Assembly (NCBI GenBank): GCA_947626105.1
Contig: CANQQY010000003.1
Coordinates: 1-64,000 of the forward strand
Direction of reading: 5' to 3'
DNA from: an uncultured Clostridia bacterium
GTDB taxonomy: Bacteria; Bacillota; Clostridia; Christensenellales; Borkfalkiaceae
Length of the DNA: 64,000 bases
Each line of letters opens with the position of its first letter. The stretch's first letter is position 1. The notes beneath the pieces were generated by a model that searched no databases, was not told the DNA's origin, and was given only the letters and a program-made list of their open reading frames with translations. Shown one piece after another: positions 13,445-22,141 of the stretch. The translations under genes were made by a program, and so were the position numbers.

Positions 13445-16003
13445 ATGAACAGAACAAAATCGCGTTTTATTACAATTCTCGCATGCTTTGCATTGCTTGT
13501 GCTGACGCTCGGGCTCGCCTTAGGCGCGCTCAATCCCGCAGTTTCCGCGGACGCGGCGCTCAATACGCCCTCCGGCCTCTTCGGCAACGCGCAGACAAGC
13601 GGCGACAAGACGGCGGCGTATGTTGCGGACGTCACGGAGGCGGCAAAAGAAGATCCTGCCGCCTATACGACGCTCATGCTTGCCACGAAATACGATACTT
13701 TCGACGCTTCCGGCAACGTGAACGGCTCCGTCCAGCCCACGGAAGGCAGACTCGAGTATCTCTCTTCCCTTGCGCTCAGATGGTTTGATCCCGTCAAGGA
13801 GGCTCCGAAGGACGAGCAGGAAGGGGAAGCGCAGTCCGCATCCGAAAGAGCCGCCGCGCAGAAGCCCGAATACAAATATTACAGCATGACTTTCGCATTC
13901 CCGGAAGTCAACTTCGAAACCTTTACCCTCACCTTCGAGTCCAAAGAAGAGAACGCCCGCGAAAAGAACGGAAAAGCCGTGAACGAGCTCATCTTCGAAA
14001 ACAAGGACGGCGCGGTCACCGTTTACATTAAAGACGCAGACCATCAGACGGAGGAAAACGAGGAATACACGCCCGAAGTTACCTATCCCGTCGGTACGGC
14101 AAGCGACGTCACGCTCTCCTTTACGGAAAGCTATGAAGATAAGTCCTGCGAACCCGGTAAATTTTTCGTGATCCTCAAAAGCGGCGAAAGCGAGACGAAC
14201 ATCGGCAAAGTGACGAACATCGGCGGCTATTACATCGAGCGCAACACCTCCACCGACCTCAAGATCGCTCCAATGATCTTCTCCGTCAAACTTCCCGCGG
14301 GTGCGGAAAAGGGGCAGAAGATCCTTTTGAAGGAGCTCAACGGTCAGTCTCTGGCAATCTCGGGCGGCAGCGTGACGAAGGGTTCGGACGGCAATCCTTC
14401 CGCCGAAGCGGACGGCACGGTGCTCTACACCGGTTCGACTTTGACGGATACGGCGGCTCCCGCGCTCATCTTCAACAGCGATTTCTACGGCTATACCATC
14501 GGGCAGAAACTTAGCCTCGATTATAAGTGGATCGACGTCGTCTCCGGTACCAAGTCGTCGGCGACGAGTGCAACTGCCGCGCGCTATCTGTATGTGGCGC
14601 ACAAGGACGAAAACGGCGCATGGGTCAAGCCCAATACCAAGACGCAGTCCGACAGCTACACCACTTTCTCGACGAACGATTATCTCTTCCCCACGGATGA
14701 CAATCAGGTGGAAAACGGTGAGATGTACCTCTCCGTCCGCTTTACGCTCGACGACGGGAGAAAAGATTGGGAGACGGAGTACTATTATCTCGATTGGTAC
14801 GCGATCTCCGAAGATCCCTCGATCGTGACGACGCTCGAAGAGGGCACGGAGAACGAGTTCCGCTATGTCGTTGCGAAGCGCAGAAGCGGCGAGGACCGCT
14901 CTCCCGAATACACCGTTCTTACCGCGGACGCAGAGACGAAAACAAACATAATTCCCGACCAAACGGAATACGACAGGATCGTAAACGCATATCAGGATAA
15001 GGTCAACGACCGCGCCAAGAACGCGAGTGCGGGTGACGGATCGGAATTCTATCTTCCTTCCCTCCGCGAGCTCATCGTCAGCAAGTATGCGGATTACCGC
15101 AATCTCAAATTTACGATCTGCTACTACAAGCCGGGCGTTGCAACGGGTTCCACCGCTTCTTCCGTGACGGGAAGGGCATACAACAATCTCCACTTCGAGA
15201 TCGAGGAGCCCGGTCCCTATACGTTCCGTATCTTCGCGACGGACAGCTTCAACAATACGATGAAGCTGTGGACGGACGAGGCGGATCTCAACGACCGCCA
15301 GCTCGTTTCGCTCACCACCTCGAACATCTGGGATTTTGACGACGTTCCCGAATTTACGTTCAACGTCGGTTACACGGGCGCGAAGATCGAAAAGCCCGAG
15401 AGGCAGGACGTCGCTTATCGCGGCACCTCTTACTCGATCTCCTCGTTCGACATCGTGGCGTACGGCAGCTGCAAGCGTTCCTATTCGCTGTATCACTTTG
15501 ATCCTTCCCTCCTTCCCGAGGGAGAGCAAGTCACATACAGCCAGCTCGTCGAAAACCCTGAAAAGTATATCGAGGACGAGAAATACGCCGATTGCTTCTC
15601 CGATCCGATCAAGGTATTTAATTCCAACATCAAGGAAGAGGATACCGAAGCATGGCAGAAAGCGCAGAACGATTATCATTGGAATCCCGGGACGACGCCC
15701 GGCTCCTTCGTTCCGCAGGAAGAGGGGTATTACTTCGTCAAGCTGGAACTGAAAGACCCGCTCAAAGGCAACGCCGTTTCGGTCGCATACCAGGTCATCG
15801 AAGTCCAGACGCCGTTCGAACAGACGACCGGGACGATCGACTGGTTCCGTAACAATATCACTTCCGTGGTGCTGTTCTCGATCTCTGCGGTACTTGCCAT
15901 TGTGATCGTGATCCTGTTCATCGTCAAGCCTTCCGAAAAGAATGTGGAGGAAGTCGACCTTAACGAGCTCAAAGGCAAGAAGTCCAAGAAGGATAAAAAG
16001 TAA
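13445..16003 (+). CDS. large secreted, C-terminally membrane-anchored protein of unknown function
   Basis: The 852-residue protein has a signal peptide at about 8-35 (FITILACFALLVLTLGLALG, then small residues). The long extracellular part is beta-rich and polar, with many Thr, Glu, Asp and Tyr residues. A single transmembrane helix at about 806-828 (VVLFSISAVLAIVIVILFIV) is followed by a short charged tail ending KGKKSKKDKK. The topology is type I with most of the chain outside. The exterior resembles repeats of Ig-like or bacterial surface domains but shows no recognised catalytic motif. It is flanked by its own promoter and a strong terminator and is transcribed alone. I do not recognise the family. 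Confidence 0.75.
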   Translation: MNRTKSRFITILACFALLVLTLGLALGALNPAVSADAALNTPSGLFGNAQTSGDKTAAYVADVTEAAKEDPAAYTTLMLATKYDTFDASGNVNGSVQPTEGRLEYLSSLALRWFDPVKEAPKDEQEGEAQSASERAAAQKPEYKYYSMTFAFPEVNFETFTLTFESKEENAREKNGKAVNELIFENKDGAVTVYIKDADHQTEENEEYTPEVTYPVGTASDVTLSFTESYEDKSCEPGKFFVILKSGESETNIGKVTNIGGYYIERNTSTDLKIAPMIFSVKLPAGAEKGQKILLKELNGQSLAISGGSVTKGSDGNPSAEADGTVLYTGSTLTDTAAPALIFNSDFYGYTIGQKLSLDYKWIDVVSGTKSSATSATAARYLYVAHKDENGAWVKPNTKTQSDSYTTFSTNDYLFPTDDNQVENGEMYLSVRFTLDDGRKDWETEYYYLDWYAISEDPSIVTTLEEGTENEFRYVVAKRRSGEDRSPEYTVLTADAETKTNIIPDQTEYDRIVNAYQDKVNDRAKNASAGDGSEFYLPSLRELIVSKYADYRNLKFTICYYKPGVATGSTASSVTGRAYNNLHFEIEEPGPYTFRIFATDSFNNTMKLWTDEADLNDRQLVSLTTSNIWDFDDVPEFTFNVGYTGAKIEKPERQDVAYRGTSYSISSFDIVAYGSCKRSYSLYHFDPSLLPEGEQVTYSQLVENPEKYIEDEKYADCFSDPIKVFNSNIKEEDTEAWQKAQNDYHWNPGTTPGSFVPQEEGYYFVKLELKDPLKGNAVSVAYQVIEVQTPFEQTTGTIDWFRNNITSVVLFSISAVLAIVIVILFIVKPSEKNVEEVDLNELKGKKSKKDKK

Positions 16004-16019
16004 TTGAGTTGATCAAAAA

Positions 16020-16044
16020 CCGCCGCTTTTGCGGCGGTTTTTTT
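16020..16044 (+). terminator. strong intrinsic terminator of the surface protein gene
   Basis: Stem CCGCCGC/GCGGCGG (16020-16026 with 16031-16037) with a TTTT loop is followed by seven T. Confidence 0.9.
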
Positions 16045-16099
16045 GTAATACGAAAACCACGCGATAGTCGCGAGTAAAGCGATGAAGGATATGAACGTT

Positions 16100-16427
16100 T
16101 CTTGGCTGCCCCTTGAGGGGGAGCTCCGCCGTAGGCGGTGAGGGGGTGTCTTGCTGCCCCTCGTAAGTACGGACGCCCGTGGGTCTATGGGATCCGCTCG
16201 GCTTCGCCTCGGGATGAGGAGTATTACCTTGTCGCCCTTTGTTCTAAACCACGGCGCGTGGCAGGGTTTCCCTGCCTAAGCGCACCCAATTTGGTACCCT
16301 ACGGGAACCTTAATGTCGTGACAAGCGAACGAGACAGTGACTTAATATCCCAAAAACGTGACTTCCTCGCTCGTATTTATTTTGAGCGCGCGCCGACAAA
16401 GCGCAAGCTCAAAATAAATACGAGCGA
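16100..16427 (+). repeat. mosaic intergenic repeat block 2 with a 21-base perfect inverted repeat
   Basis: The first part (about 16107-16155) is the GC-rich module GAGGGGGAGCTCCGCCGTAG. It is followed by fragments also seen near 44.2 and 56.3 kb. The end of the block holds a perfect 21-base inverted repeat (16367-16387 with 16407-16427, loop 19) built around CTCGTATTTATTTTGAG. It is related to the hairpins near 55.9 and 56.0 kb. No gene was found between 16045 and 16480. Confidence 0.7.
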
Positions 16428-16480
16428 AACTAATGCATAATCCTTTCCAAACCGCTCACACTGCTTGCAGGAGGCAAGTA

Positions 16481-16723
16481 ATGGTCATTGCAAACATCAT
16501 CTCTTATATCCTTGTACTGACGGGTGCGCTGAACTGGGGGCTCTTCGGGATCTTCAACTTCAATCTCGTATCCGCGATCTTCCAGGGGCCGAGAGCGGTC
16601 GGTTCGATCATCGTTTATTCGCTGATCGCGCTTGCGGCGATTTGGCTCATCATCTCGCCGATCATCACGAACGGCATGCTGAAACTCCAAGGGAACAGAG
16701 AAGCACGCGAGACGAACGCGTAA
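16481..16723 (+). CDS. DUF378 small membrane protein
   Basis: The 80-residue protein starts at ATG 16481 behind AGGAGG. It has two transmembrane helices (about 5-25 and 45-65) and the DUF378 signature LTGALNWGLFGIFNFNLV. The family is widespread in Firmicutes (YuzA-like) and its function is unknown. It is followed by a terminator and then feoAB. Possible co-transcription with feoAB depends on read-through of that terminator. Confidence 0.85.
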   Translation: MVIANIISYILVLTGALNWGLFGIFNFNLVSAIFQGPRAVGSIIVYSLIALAAIWLIISPIITNGMLKLQGNREARETNA

Positions 16724-16737
16724 AAACGCTGCGCGGC

Positions 16738-16775
16738 TGCGGACGGGCATAAACGTTGCCCCGTCCGCATTTTTT
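16738..16775 (+). terminator. terminator directly in front of the feoA start codon
   Basis: Stem TGCGGACGGG/CCCGTCCGCA (16738-16747 with 16760-16769) is followed by six T. The feoA ATG comes six bases after the T tract, leaving no room for a ribosome site outside the hairpin. Confidence 0.8.
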
Positions 16776-16780
16776 ATAGT

Positions 16781-17005
16781 ATGAATCTGTGCGATCTGAA
16801 ACGGGGGAAGAGCGCGGTCGTGCTCAAAGTTACCCATGACGAAGCGGTACGTGAACGGCTCCGCGCGCTCGGCGTCTATACGGGCGCGAAAGTCCGTCTT
16901 TTGAAAGTATCTCTTTTCAAAAAAACCTTTCTTTTGCAGGCGGGATCGAGCAAGGTCGCACTCGGAAGAGACGTGGCGGCGGGGGTGCGGATATGGACAA
17001 CGTGA
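16781..17005 (+). CDS. feoA: ferrous iron transport accessory protein FeoA
   Basis: This 74-residue SH3-like protein begins MNLCDLKRGKSAVVL, the usual FeoA opening, and contains LRALGVYTGAKVRLL and LGRDVAAGVRI. It supports FeoB in ferrous iron uptake. The start codon sits immediately after an intrinsic terminator and no ribosome site is visible. Either the mRNA is leaderless, starting around 16781, or translation depends on an unusual arrangement. It overlaps feoB by 13 bases. Confidence 0.88.
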   Translation: MNLCDLKRGKSAVVLKVTHDEAVRERLRALGVYTGAKVRLLKVSLFKKTFLLQAGSSKVALGRDVAAGVRIWTT

Positions 17006-18762
17006 GCCTTCTCCTCGTGGGAAACCCGAATGCGGGGAAGAGCACCCTCTTCAACGCGCTCACGGGCGGGCATGCCAAGGTCGGGAACTGGCACGGCGTT
17101 ACGGTCGGCGTGCTCGAACGGGACGCGGTGATCGGCGAAAGACGGTACACCGTGTGCGATCTTCCCGGGATCTACGCCCTCGACAGTATGAGTATGGAGG
17201 AAAAGATCACCCGCGACTACCTCGCCTCGCACGGGGATGCCGCTGTGCTCTTTGTCGCGGAGTGTGCGGAGCTGAAACGGGCACTGCCCCTCTTTTTTTC
17301 TGTCGCAAAGGGGAGAAAATGCGTGCTCGTGCTCACCAAGCGCAAGCGGTTCGGGCGGGAAGGGGGCTCTTTGGACGAGGGTGCGCTCTCCGCGCGGATT
17401 GGTATCCCCGTCCTGCTTTCGGAAGGAAAGGGGCTGAAAGAGCGGCTCTCTGCCGCCTTAAAGGAAGCGGGGGAACCCGTCTTTGCAGACATTCGGGATA
17501 TCTATACGCCCGTCAAAGAGGGCTTGACGAGGGCGGACAAGGCGCTTCTCAACGGATTCGTGTGCGTGCCGCTCTTTTTGGCTCTGCTCCTTGGGGTCTT
17601 TTTCGTGACGTTCGCCCCCGGGCTGCCGGGCGACATTCTCAAAACAAAAATTGAGTATTTTTTCTCGGGATTTTTGGGGGATTATGCGGAGAAGATCCCT
17701 TCCGCCGCCGTGCGTTCGCTGGTGAGGGACGGCATTCTCGGGGGGCTCGGGAGCGTGCTGTGCTTTCTCCCGCAGATCGCCCTTTTGTACTTTTTTCTCA
17801 TACTGTTTGAGGAAAGCGGACTGCTCAGCCGCCTTGCCTATCTCACGGACGGCCTGTTTTCGCGCGTCGGGCTCAACGGAAGGGCTGTTTTTTCGCTGTT
17901 GATGGGATTCGGCTGTACCGCCGCCGCCGTGCTCACGACGCGTGGGCTGGACGATAAAAAGATGCAACGGCGCGCCATTCTATGCCTTCCTTACATTCCT
18001 TGCAGTGCAAAATTGCCCGTATTTTTGACGCTCGCCTCCTCCTTTTTCGAAAATCCCTTTCCCGCCGTCGTGGGGCTGTATGTTGCGGGGGTCTCTTTGA
18101 GCCTGCTTGCCGCACGGCTCATGCGGGGGAAGCGTCCGCTCTTTTTGATGGAGCTTGCCCCCCTGCAACTCCCAAGGCCGCTTTTTGTCTTAAAAGGCTT
18201 GCTCTTTCAGATCAAACAGTTTATAATAAAGACGGCAACCGTCATTTTGGCGTTTCTGATGCTCTCGTGGCTGCTCTCTTCCTTCGATTTTTCCTTCCGA
18301 TTCTGCGAACCGGACGGGAGCATGCTCGCCACGATCTGCGGAGGGCTTAAATGGCTGTTTGCACCCGCGGGCATGGGGGACTGGCGGATCGCCTATGCCG
18401 CGCTCTCGGGACTCGTCGCGAAGGAGAACGTCGCGGGGGCGATCGAGATGTTTTTCGGGCATTTTCCGTTCGGCGCGGCAAGCGCGGCGGCGTTTTCGGT
18501 GTTCATTCTCACCTGTTCGCCCTGCGTTTCCGCCGTCGCGGCGACGGCGCGGGAGGTCGGCTGGAAGCGCGCGCTTCTCTATGCGCTGTTTCAGACGGTT
18601 TCCGCCCTGCTCTTTTGCTATCTCACCTACTTTTTGATGCGCGGCGGGATCGTTTATGCTTTTCTTTCTGCGATCCCCGTTGCCGCACTGCTTCTCGCGA
18701 GGTCTGCTTTTGAAAGAATACACCGTACAAGAGGACGTCACCCTCAAAAAATTCACCGATGA
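16993..18762 (+). CDS. feoB: ferrous iron transporter FeoB-like GTPase, variant
   Basis: The 589-residue protein has an N-terminal G domain: G1 GNPNAGKS at 10-17, G2 NWHGVTV, and G3 DLPG at 56-59. A helical spacer and a membrane domain with about eight helices follow. Two features are unusual. The G4 position, normally NxxD for guanine recognition, reads TKRK at 115-118 and lacks the Asp. The first membrane Cys motif, usually GCNVPA, is GCTAAA (in MGFGCTAAAV). The second gate motif, PCSAKLPVF, and the CSPCVSAVAA element are conserved. It is shorter than E. coli FeoB. It probably imports Fe(II), but altered nucleotide or metal specificity is possible. Confidence 0.85.
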   Translation: MDNVSLLLVGNPNAGKSTLFNALTGGHAKVGNWHGVTVGVLERDAVIGERRYTVCDLPGIYALDSMSMEEKITRDYLASHGDAAVLFVAECAELKRALPLFFSVAKGRKCVLVLTKRKRFGREGGSLDEGALSARIGIPVLLSEGKGLKERLSAALKEAGEPVFADIRDIYTPVKEGLTRADKALLNGFVCVPLFLALLLGVFFVTFAPGLPGDILKTKIEYFFSGFLGDYAEKIPSAAVRSLVRDGILGGLGSVLCFLPQIALLYFFLILFEESGLLSRLAYLTDGLFSRVGLNGRAVFSLLMGFGCTAAAVLTTRGLDDKKMQRRAILCLPYIPCSAKLPVFLTLASSFFENPFPAVVGLYVAGVSLSLLAARLMRGKRPLFLMELAPLQLPRPLFVLKGLLFQIKQFIIKTATVILAFLMLSWLLSSFDFSFRFCEPDGSMLATICGGLKWLFAPAGMGDWRIAYAALSGLVAKENVAGAIEMFFGHFPFGAASAAAFSVFILTCSPCVSAVAATAREVGWKRALLYALFQTVSALLFCYLTYFLMRGGIVYAFLSAIPVAALLLARSAFERIHRTRGRHPQKIHR

Positions 18763-19534
18763 AGTCTGCGCGCAGGCGTCGTTTGCCTTCCGCACCCTTC
18801 TGAAAGAGAAGAAGATCCGCGTCAACGGCGAGAGGGTGGGGCAAGACGTTCCGCTTCTCTGCGGCGACCGCGTGCAGTATTTTCTCACCCCCGCGCAGGA
18901 GCAAAAAACGGCGTTTACCATTCTCTATGAGGACGAAAATGTCGCCGTCATCGATAAGGAGAGCGGGGTGAATGCCGAAGCGGTTTGCTCCGCTTTGGGC
19001 GGGCAGGGCGCCCGCCTCGTTCACCGCCTCGACCGCAATACGGAGGGGTTGATGATCCTCGCAAAGAACGCCGTAGCCGAGGAAGAGCTCCTCTGTGCGT
19101 TCCGTGAAAGAAGGGTGCAAAAGGTCTATCTCGCGGTCGTCGTCGGCAATGTGAAAGCCGCCCATGCGGTCGAAGAGGCGTACCTTGTCAAGGACGAACG
19201 GGCGGCACGGGTGAGCGTTTCTTCCTCTCCCAGGGGGGAGAAGATCGTCACAGAGTACGATGTTTTGGAGCGGAAAGGGGGATTTTCCCTGCTCCGCGTG
19301 ACCCTTCACACGGGCAAAACGCACCAGATCCGCGCCCACCTTGCCTTTCTCGGGTATCCCGTCCTCGGCGACGAAAAATACGGAGCGGAAGAGGTGAACC
19401 GCGCCTATCACGCGAAGCGGCAAAGGCTCCTTTCCAAGGAATTGACCCTGACTTTGAGCGGAGGGCTTTCTTATCTCAACGGAAAAACCTTTGTTTCGCC
19501 GAAAAATCTCTCGATCCCGCAAAAAAACGCTTGA
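18710..19534 (+). CDS. RluA-family pseudouridine synthase with S4 domain
   Basis: The 274-residue enzyme starts at TTG 18710, within the end of feoB. Homology begins at KEYTVQEDVTLKKF, and upstream codons are feoB sequence. Residues 1-60 form an S4 RNA-binding domain (RTLLKEKKIRVNG). The catalytic domain has HRLDRNTEG with Asp108, then LHTGKTHQIRAH and GDEKYG. It resembles the RluC/RluD group acting on 23S rRNA. It is coupled to feoB by overlap, with no evident functional link. Confidence 0.85.
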   Translation: MKEYTVQEDVTLKKFTDEVCAQASFAFRTLLKEKKIRVNGERVGQDVPLLCGDRVQYFLTPAQEQKTAFTILYEDENVAVIDKESGVNAEAVCSALGGQGARLVHRLDRNTEGLMILAKNAVAEEELLCAFRERRVQKVYLAVVVGNVKAAHAVEEAYLVKDERAARVSVSSSPRGEKIVTEYDVLERKGGFSLLRVTLHTGKTHQIRAHLAFLGYPVLGDEKYGAEEVNRAYHAKRQRLLSKELTLTLSGGLSYLNGKTFVSPKNLSIPQKNA

Positions 19535-19580
19535 CAGCGTTTTTTTGTTGTGGTAATATATGAACAGTTATTCATATATT
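19531..19580 (+). promoter_or_regulatory. promoter and SmtB/CadC-type operator
   Basis: TTGACA (19531-19536) and TAATAT (19554-19559) are 17 bases apart. A perfect inverted repeat AATATATGAA-N6-TTCATATATT (19555-19580) covers the -10 box and start site. Its core ATGAAC..TTATTCAT is the usual ArsR/SmtB metalloregulator site. Metal-free repressor should block transcription of arsR-cadA. Confidence 0.8.
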
Positions 19581-19595
19581 GATATAGGAGAAGAT

Positions 19596-19946
19596 ATGAC
19601 AGTCTGCAATCATGAAGAAGAGCATTTGCAAGCCGCGGAGCGGGCGAAGAGGAGCATGCCGAAGGAAGAGGACGTCATGCGGGTCGCCGCGTCCTTCAAG
19701 GCGATCTCCGAGCCCTGCCGTCTCAAAATCCTGTTTGCCCTGCGGCACGGCGAAATGTGCGTCTTGCACATCGTCGGGGCGGTGGGCGGCACGCAGAGCG
19801 CGGTTTCGCACCAGCTGCGGATCCTCAAAGCGAACGGCGTCGTCAAGTCGAGGCGGGAGGGGCAGAATATCCTCTATTCCCTCGACGACGAGCACGTCCT
19901 CGCCGTTCTCGAACTCGCCTGTGCCCATTTGCATTGCCACATTTGA
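19596..19946 (+). CDS. ArsR/SmtB-family metal-responsive repressor
   Basis: This 116-residue winged helix protein has the sequence EPCRLKILFALRHGEMCVLHI and recognition helix TQSAVSHQLRILKANGVV. Potential metal ligands cluster at the N-terminus (CNHEEEH), in MCVLH at the alpha-3 position and at the C-terminus (CAHLHCH). This suggests Zn, Cd or Pb sensing of the CadC/CzrA kind. ATG 19596 is preferred because AGGAG precedes it. An ATG at 19560 lies inside the operator. It probably represses itself and the ATPase that follows nine bases later. Confidence 0.88.
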   Translation: MTVCNHEEEHLQAAERAKRSMPKEEDVMRVAASFKAISEPCRLKILFALRHGEMCVLHIVGAVGGTQSAVSHQLRILKANGVVKSRREGQNILYSLDDEHVLAVLELACAHLHCHI

Positions 19947-19954
19947 GGGAATTT

Positions 19955-22048
19955 ATGGAAAAAGTCATCAAAATCAAAAATCTAGATTGTGCCGCATGCG
20001 CGGCGGAACTTTCCGAAGAGCTCCAACAAATCGAAGGGGTGAACGCCGCAACGGCGGATTTCATCAACCAGCGCGTGTCGCTCTCCTACGAGAGCGCGGA
20101 GGCGCTTGAAAGGGCGATCGGCGTCATTGCGGGCTTCGAGGAAGTGGAGATCGTGGACGGGAACGCGCCCGAAAAGCGGGAGAGCCGCCTCAAAGAGATC
20201 CTTTCGATCGCGATCTCGGCGGCATTCTTTGTCGCGGGGCTCATCCTCACGATTTTCGGCGGCGATGGCCGCTTGGTTTTTTGCCTCCGCGTGAGTTTCT
20301 GGATCGCATCCTTCCTTGCCGCGGGCTGGGAAGTCGGCTTCAACGCGGGAAAAAATGCCGTGCGCGCCTTCCAAGGCGGGTTTCATCCGTCCGTGCTCCT
20401 CGACGAGAACCTTTTGATGCTCGTCGCGGCAATCGGGGCGATCGCGATCGGGGAGTATATGGAAGCGGCGGCGGTCGTCCTGCTCTACCAGATCGGGGAG
20501 CTCTTGCAATCGGTTGCGGTCGGTTCTTCGCGGGGGGCGATCAAACGCCTCATGGAGATGAAGAGCGAAAGCGCGATCCGCCTCACCGACGGCGGACAGG
20601 AAGAGGTGGAGCCCGAAGCGCTCGAAGCGGGCGATCTCATTCTCATCCGCCGCGGCGACAAGGTGCCCGTGGACTGCATTATGACGGAAGGGGAGAGCGA
20701 GCTCGACACGAAATCCCTCACGGGGGAGAGCTATTTGAGAGAGGTAAAGGCGGGCGACGAACTTCTTGCAGGCTGCGTCAACGAGGGAAACGCCTTTTCG
20801 GCGCGCGTCCTTCGCCCCTATACGGAGAGCGCGGTCGCAAAGGTCTTGGAACTCGTCGAAAATTCCTCCGCCTCCAAGGCGAAACCCGAGAAGTTCATCA
20901 CAAAGTTCGCGCGGATCTATACGCCCGTCGTCGTGCTCCTCGCCGTGCTGATCGCCCTGATCCCGCCCCTCTTCCAAAATTATAACTTTGCGGAATGGCT
21001 GGTGCCGGCGATCGAATTTCTCGTTATCTCCTGCCCCTGCGCCCTCATCATTTCGGTGCCGCTCACCTATTTTTCGGGCGTGGGCGCGCTCGCCCGCATC
21101 GGCGTTCTGACAAAGGGCGCGGTTTGGCTCGATAAGCTCGCGGCGGTGAAGGTCGCCGCCTTCGATAAGACGGGGACGCTCACCGAGGGGAAATTCTCGG
21201 TCGCAAGCGCGGAAGGCGGGGAAAAAGTCCTCCTCTATGCCGCCGCCGCCGAAAAAAATTCTTCCCATCCCCTTGCGCAGGCGTTCGCAAACATCGAGAC
21301 CCCGTATGTCGCGGAACACGTCGAGGAGATCGCGGGCATGGGGATCGCATGCGAGATCGGAGGCAGCCATGTCCTCGTCGGCTCGTCGCGGCTCATGCGC
21401 GGACATGGGGTAGCGGTCGAGGAGAACGTTTCGGACATGGTAACGGTCTACGTTGCGGAAAACGGCGTCTTGCTCGGAAAGATCGGGATCGCGGATAAGA
21501 TCCGTTCGGAGGCGGCGGACGCCCTCTCCGCGCTTAAAAAGACGGGCGTGAAGAAGATCGCGGTTTTGACGGGCGATACGGCGGAACGCGCCGCGGAAAC
21601 TCTCAAAGGTTTGCCCGTGGACGAGGTCTGCGCGCGGCTGCTTCCCGACGAAAAGCCGCTCCGTGCGGGAGAGCTGAAACGAGAGGGGACTCTTCTCTAC
21701 GTCGGAGACGGCATCAACGATACGCCCGTCATGGCGATGAGCGACGTCTCGGCGGCGATGGGGGGACTCGGGAGCGACGCGGCGATCGAAGCGAGCGATT
21801 TCGTCCTCGCGGGCGACGATCTCTCCGCCCTGCCCAAGGCGGTGCGGGGCGCAAAAAAAACGCGCAAGATCGTTGCGGAGAACATCGTCTTTTCGATCGC
21901 GGTCAAAGTTGCGCTCATGGCGGTCTCCCTCGCCGCGACGGCGACGGGCGCGTTTGCCCTTCCCATCTGGGCGGCGGTGTTCGGCGACGTCGGCGTGATG
22001 CTGCTCGCCGTGCTCAACTCCATGCGCATGCGGCGCAGGCTTCAATAA
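19955..22048 (+). CDS. cadA: heavy-metal-exporting P1B-type ATPase (Zn/Cd/Pb type)
   Basis: The 697-residue pump has an N-terminal HMA domain with DCAACA (Cys12 and Cys15), eight predicted helices, the ion-pathway motif SCPCAL (Cys360-Pro-Cys362), the phosphorylated Asp404 in DKTGTLTEG, and the hinge GDGINDTPVM. The CPC motif with a single HMA and no His-rich tail fits ZntA/CadA-type exporters of divalent soft metals rather than CopA, although copper cannot be excluded. Downstream of arsR in one transcript, it would be induced by the exported metal. Confidence 0.9.
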   Translation: MEKVIKIKNLDCAACAAELSEELQQIEGVNAATADFINQRVSLSYESAEALERAIGVIAGFEEVEIVDGNAPEKRESRLKEILSIAISAAFFVAGLILTIFGGDGRLVFCLRVSFWIASFLAAGWEVGFNAGKNAVRAFQGGFHPSVLLDENLLMLVAAIGAIAIGEYMEAAAVVLLYQIGELLQSVAVGSSRGAIKRLMEMKSESAIRLTDGGQEEVEPEALEAGDLILIRRGDKVPVDCIMTEGESELDTKSLTGESYLREVKAGDELLAGCVNEGNAFSARVLRPYTESAVAKVLELVENSSASKAKPEKFITKFARIYTPVVVLLAVLIALIPPLFQNYNFAEWLVPAIEFLVISCPCALIISVPLTYFSGVGALARIGVLTKGAVWLDKLAAVKVAAFDKTGTLTEGKFSVASAEGGEKVLLYAAAAEKNSSHPLAQAFANIETPYVAEHVEEIAGMGIACEIGGSHVLVGSSRLMRGHGVAVEENVSDMVTVYVAENGVLLGKIGIADKIRSEAADALSALKKTGVKKIAVLTGDTAERAAETLKGLPVDEVCARLLPDEKPLRAGELKREGTLLYVGDGINDTPVMAMSDVSAAMGGLGSDAAIEASDFVLAGDDLSALPKAVRGAKKTRKIVAENIVFSIAVKVALMAVSLAATATGAFALPIWAAVFGDVGVMLLAVLNSMRMRRRLQ

Positions 22049-22090
22049 ACCTTGCGCCGCAAGAAAACCAAGCAAAAAGACGGAAAATAT

Positions 22091-22120
22091 TTGACAAACG
22101 GGCGTTTCCGGTGATATAAT
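22091..22120 (+). promoter_or_regulatory. promoter of the GH51 lipoprotein gene
   Basis: TTGACA (22091-22096) and TATAAT (22115-22120) are 18 bases apart. The ATG at 22142 follows AAGGGGGT. Confidence 0.7.
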
Positions 22121-22141
22121 TCACCCCAAAGGGGGTAACTT

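Noticed and set aside
16045-16480. Plus-strand ORF within the repeat block before DUF378
   Set aside because: It consists of repeat modules shared with other gaps and shows no ribosome site or protein-like conservation.
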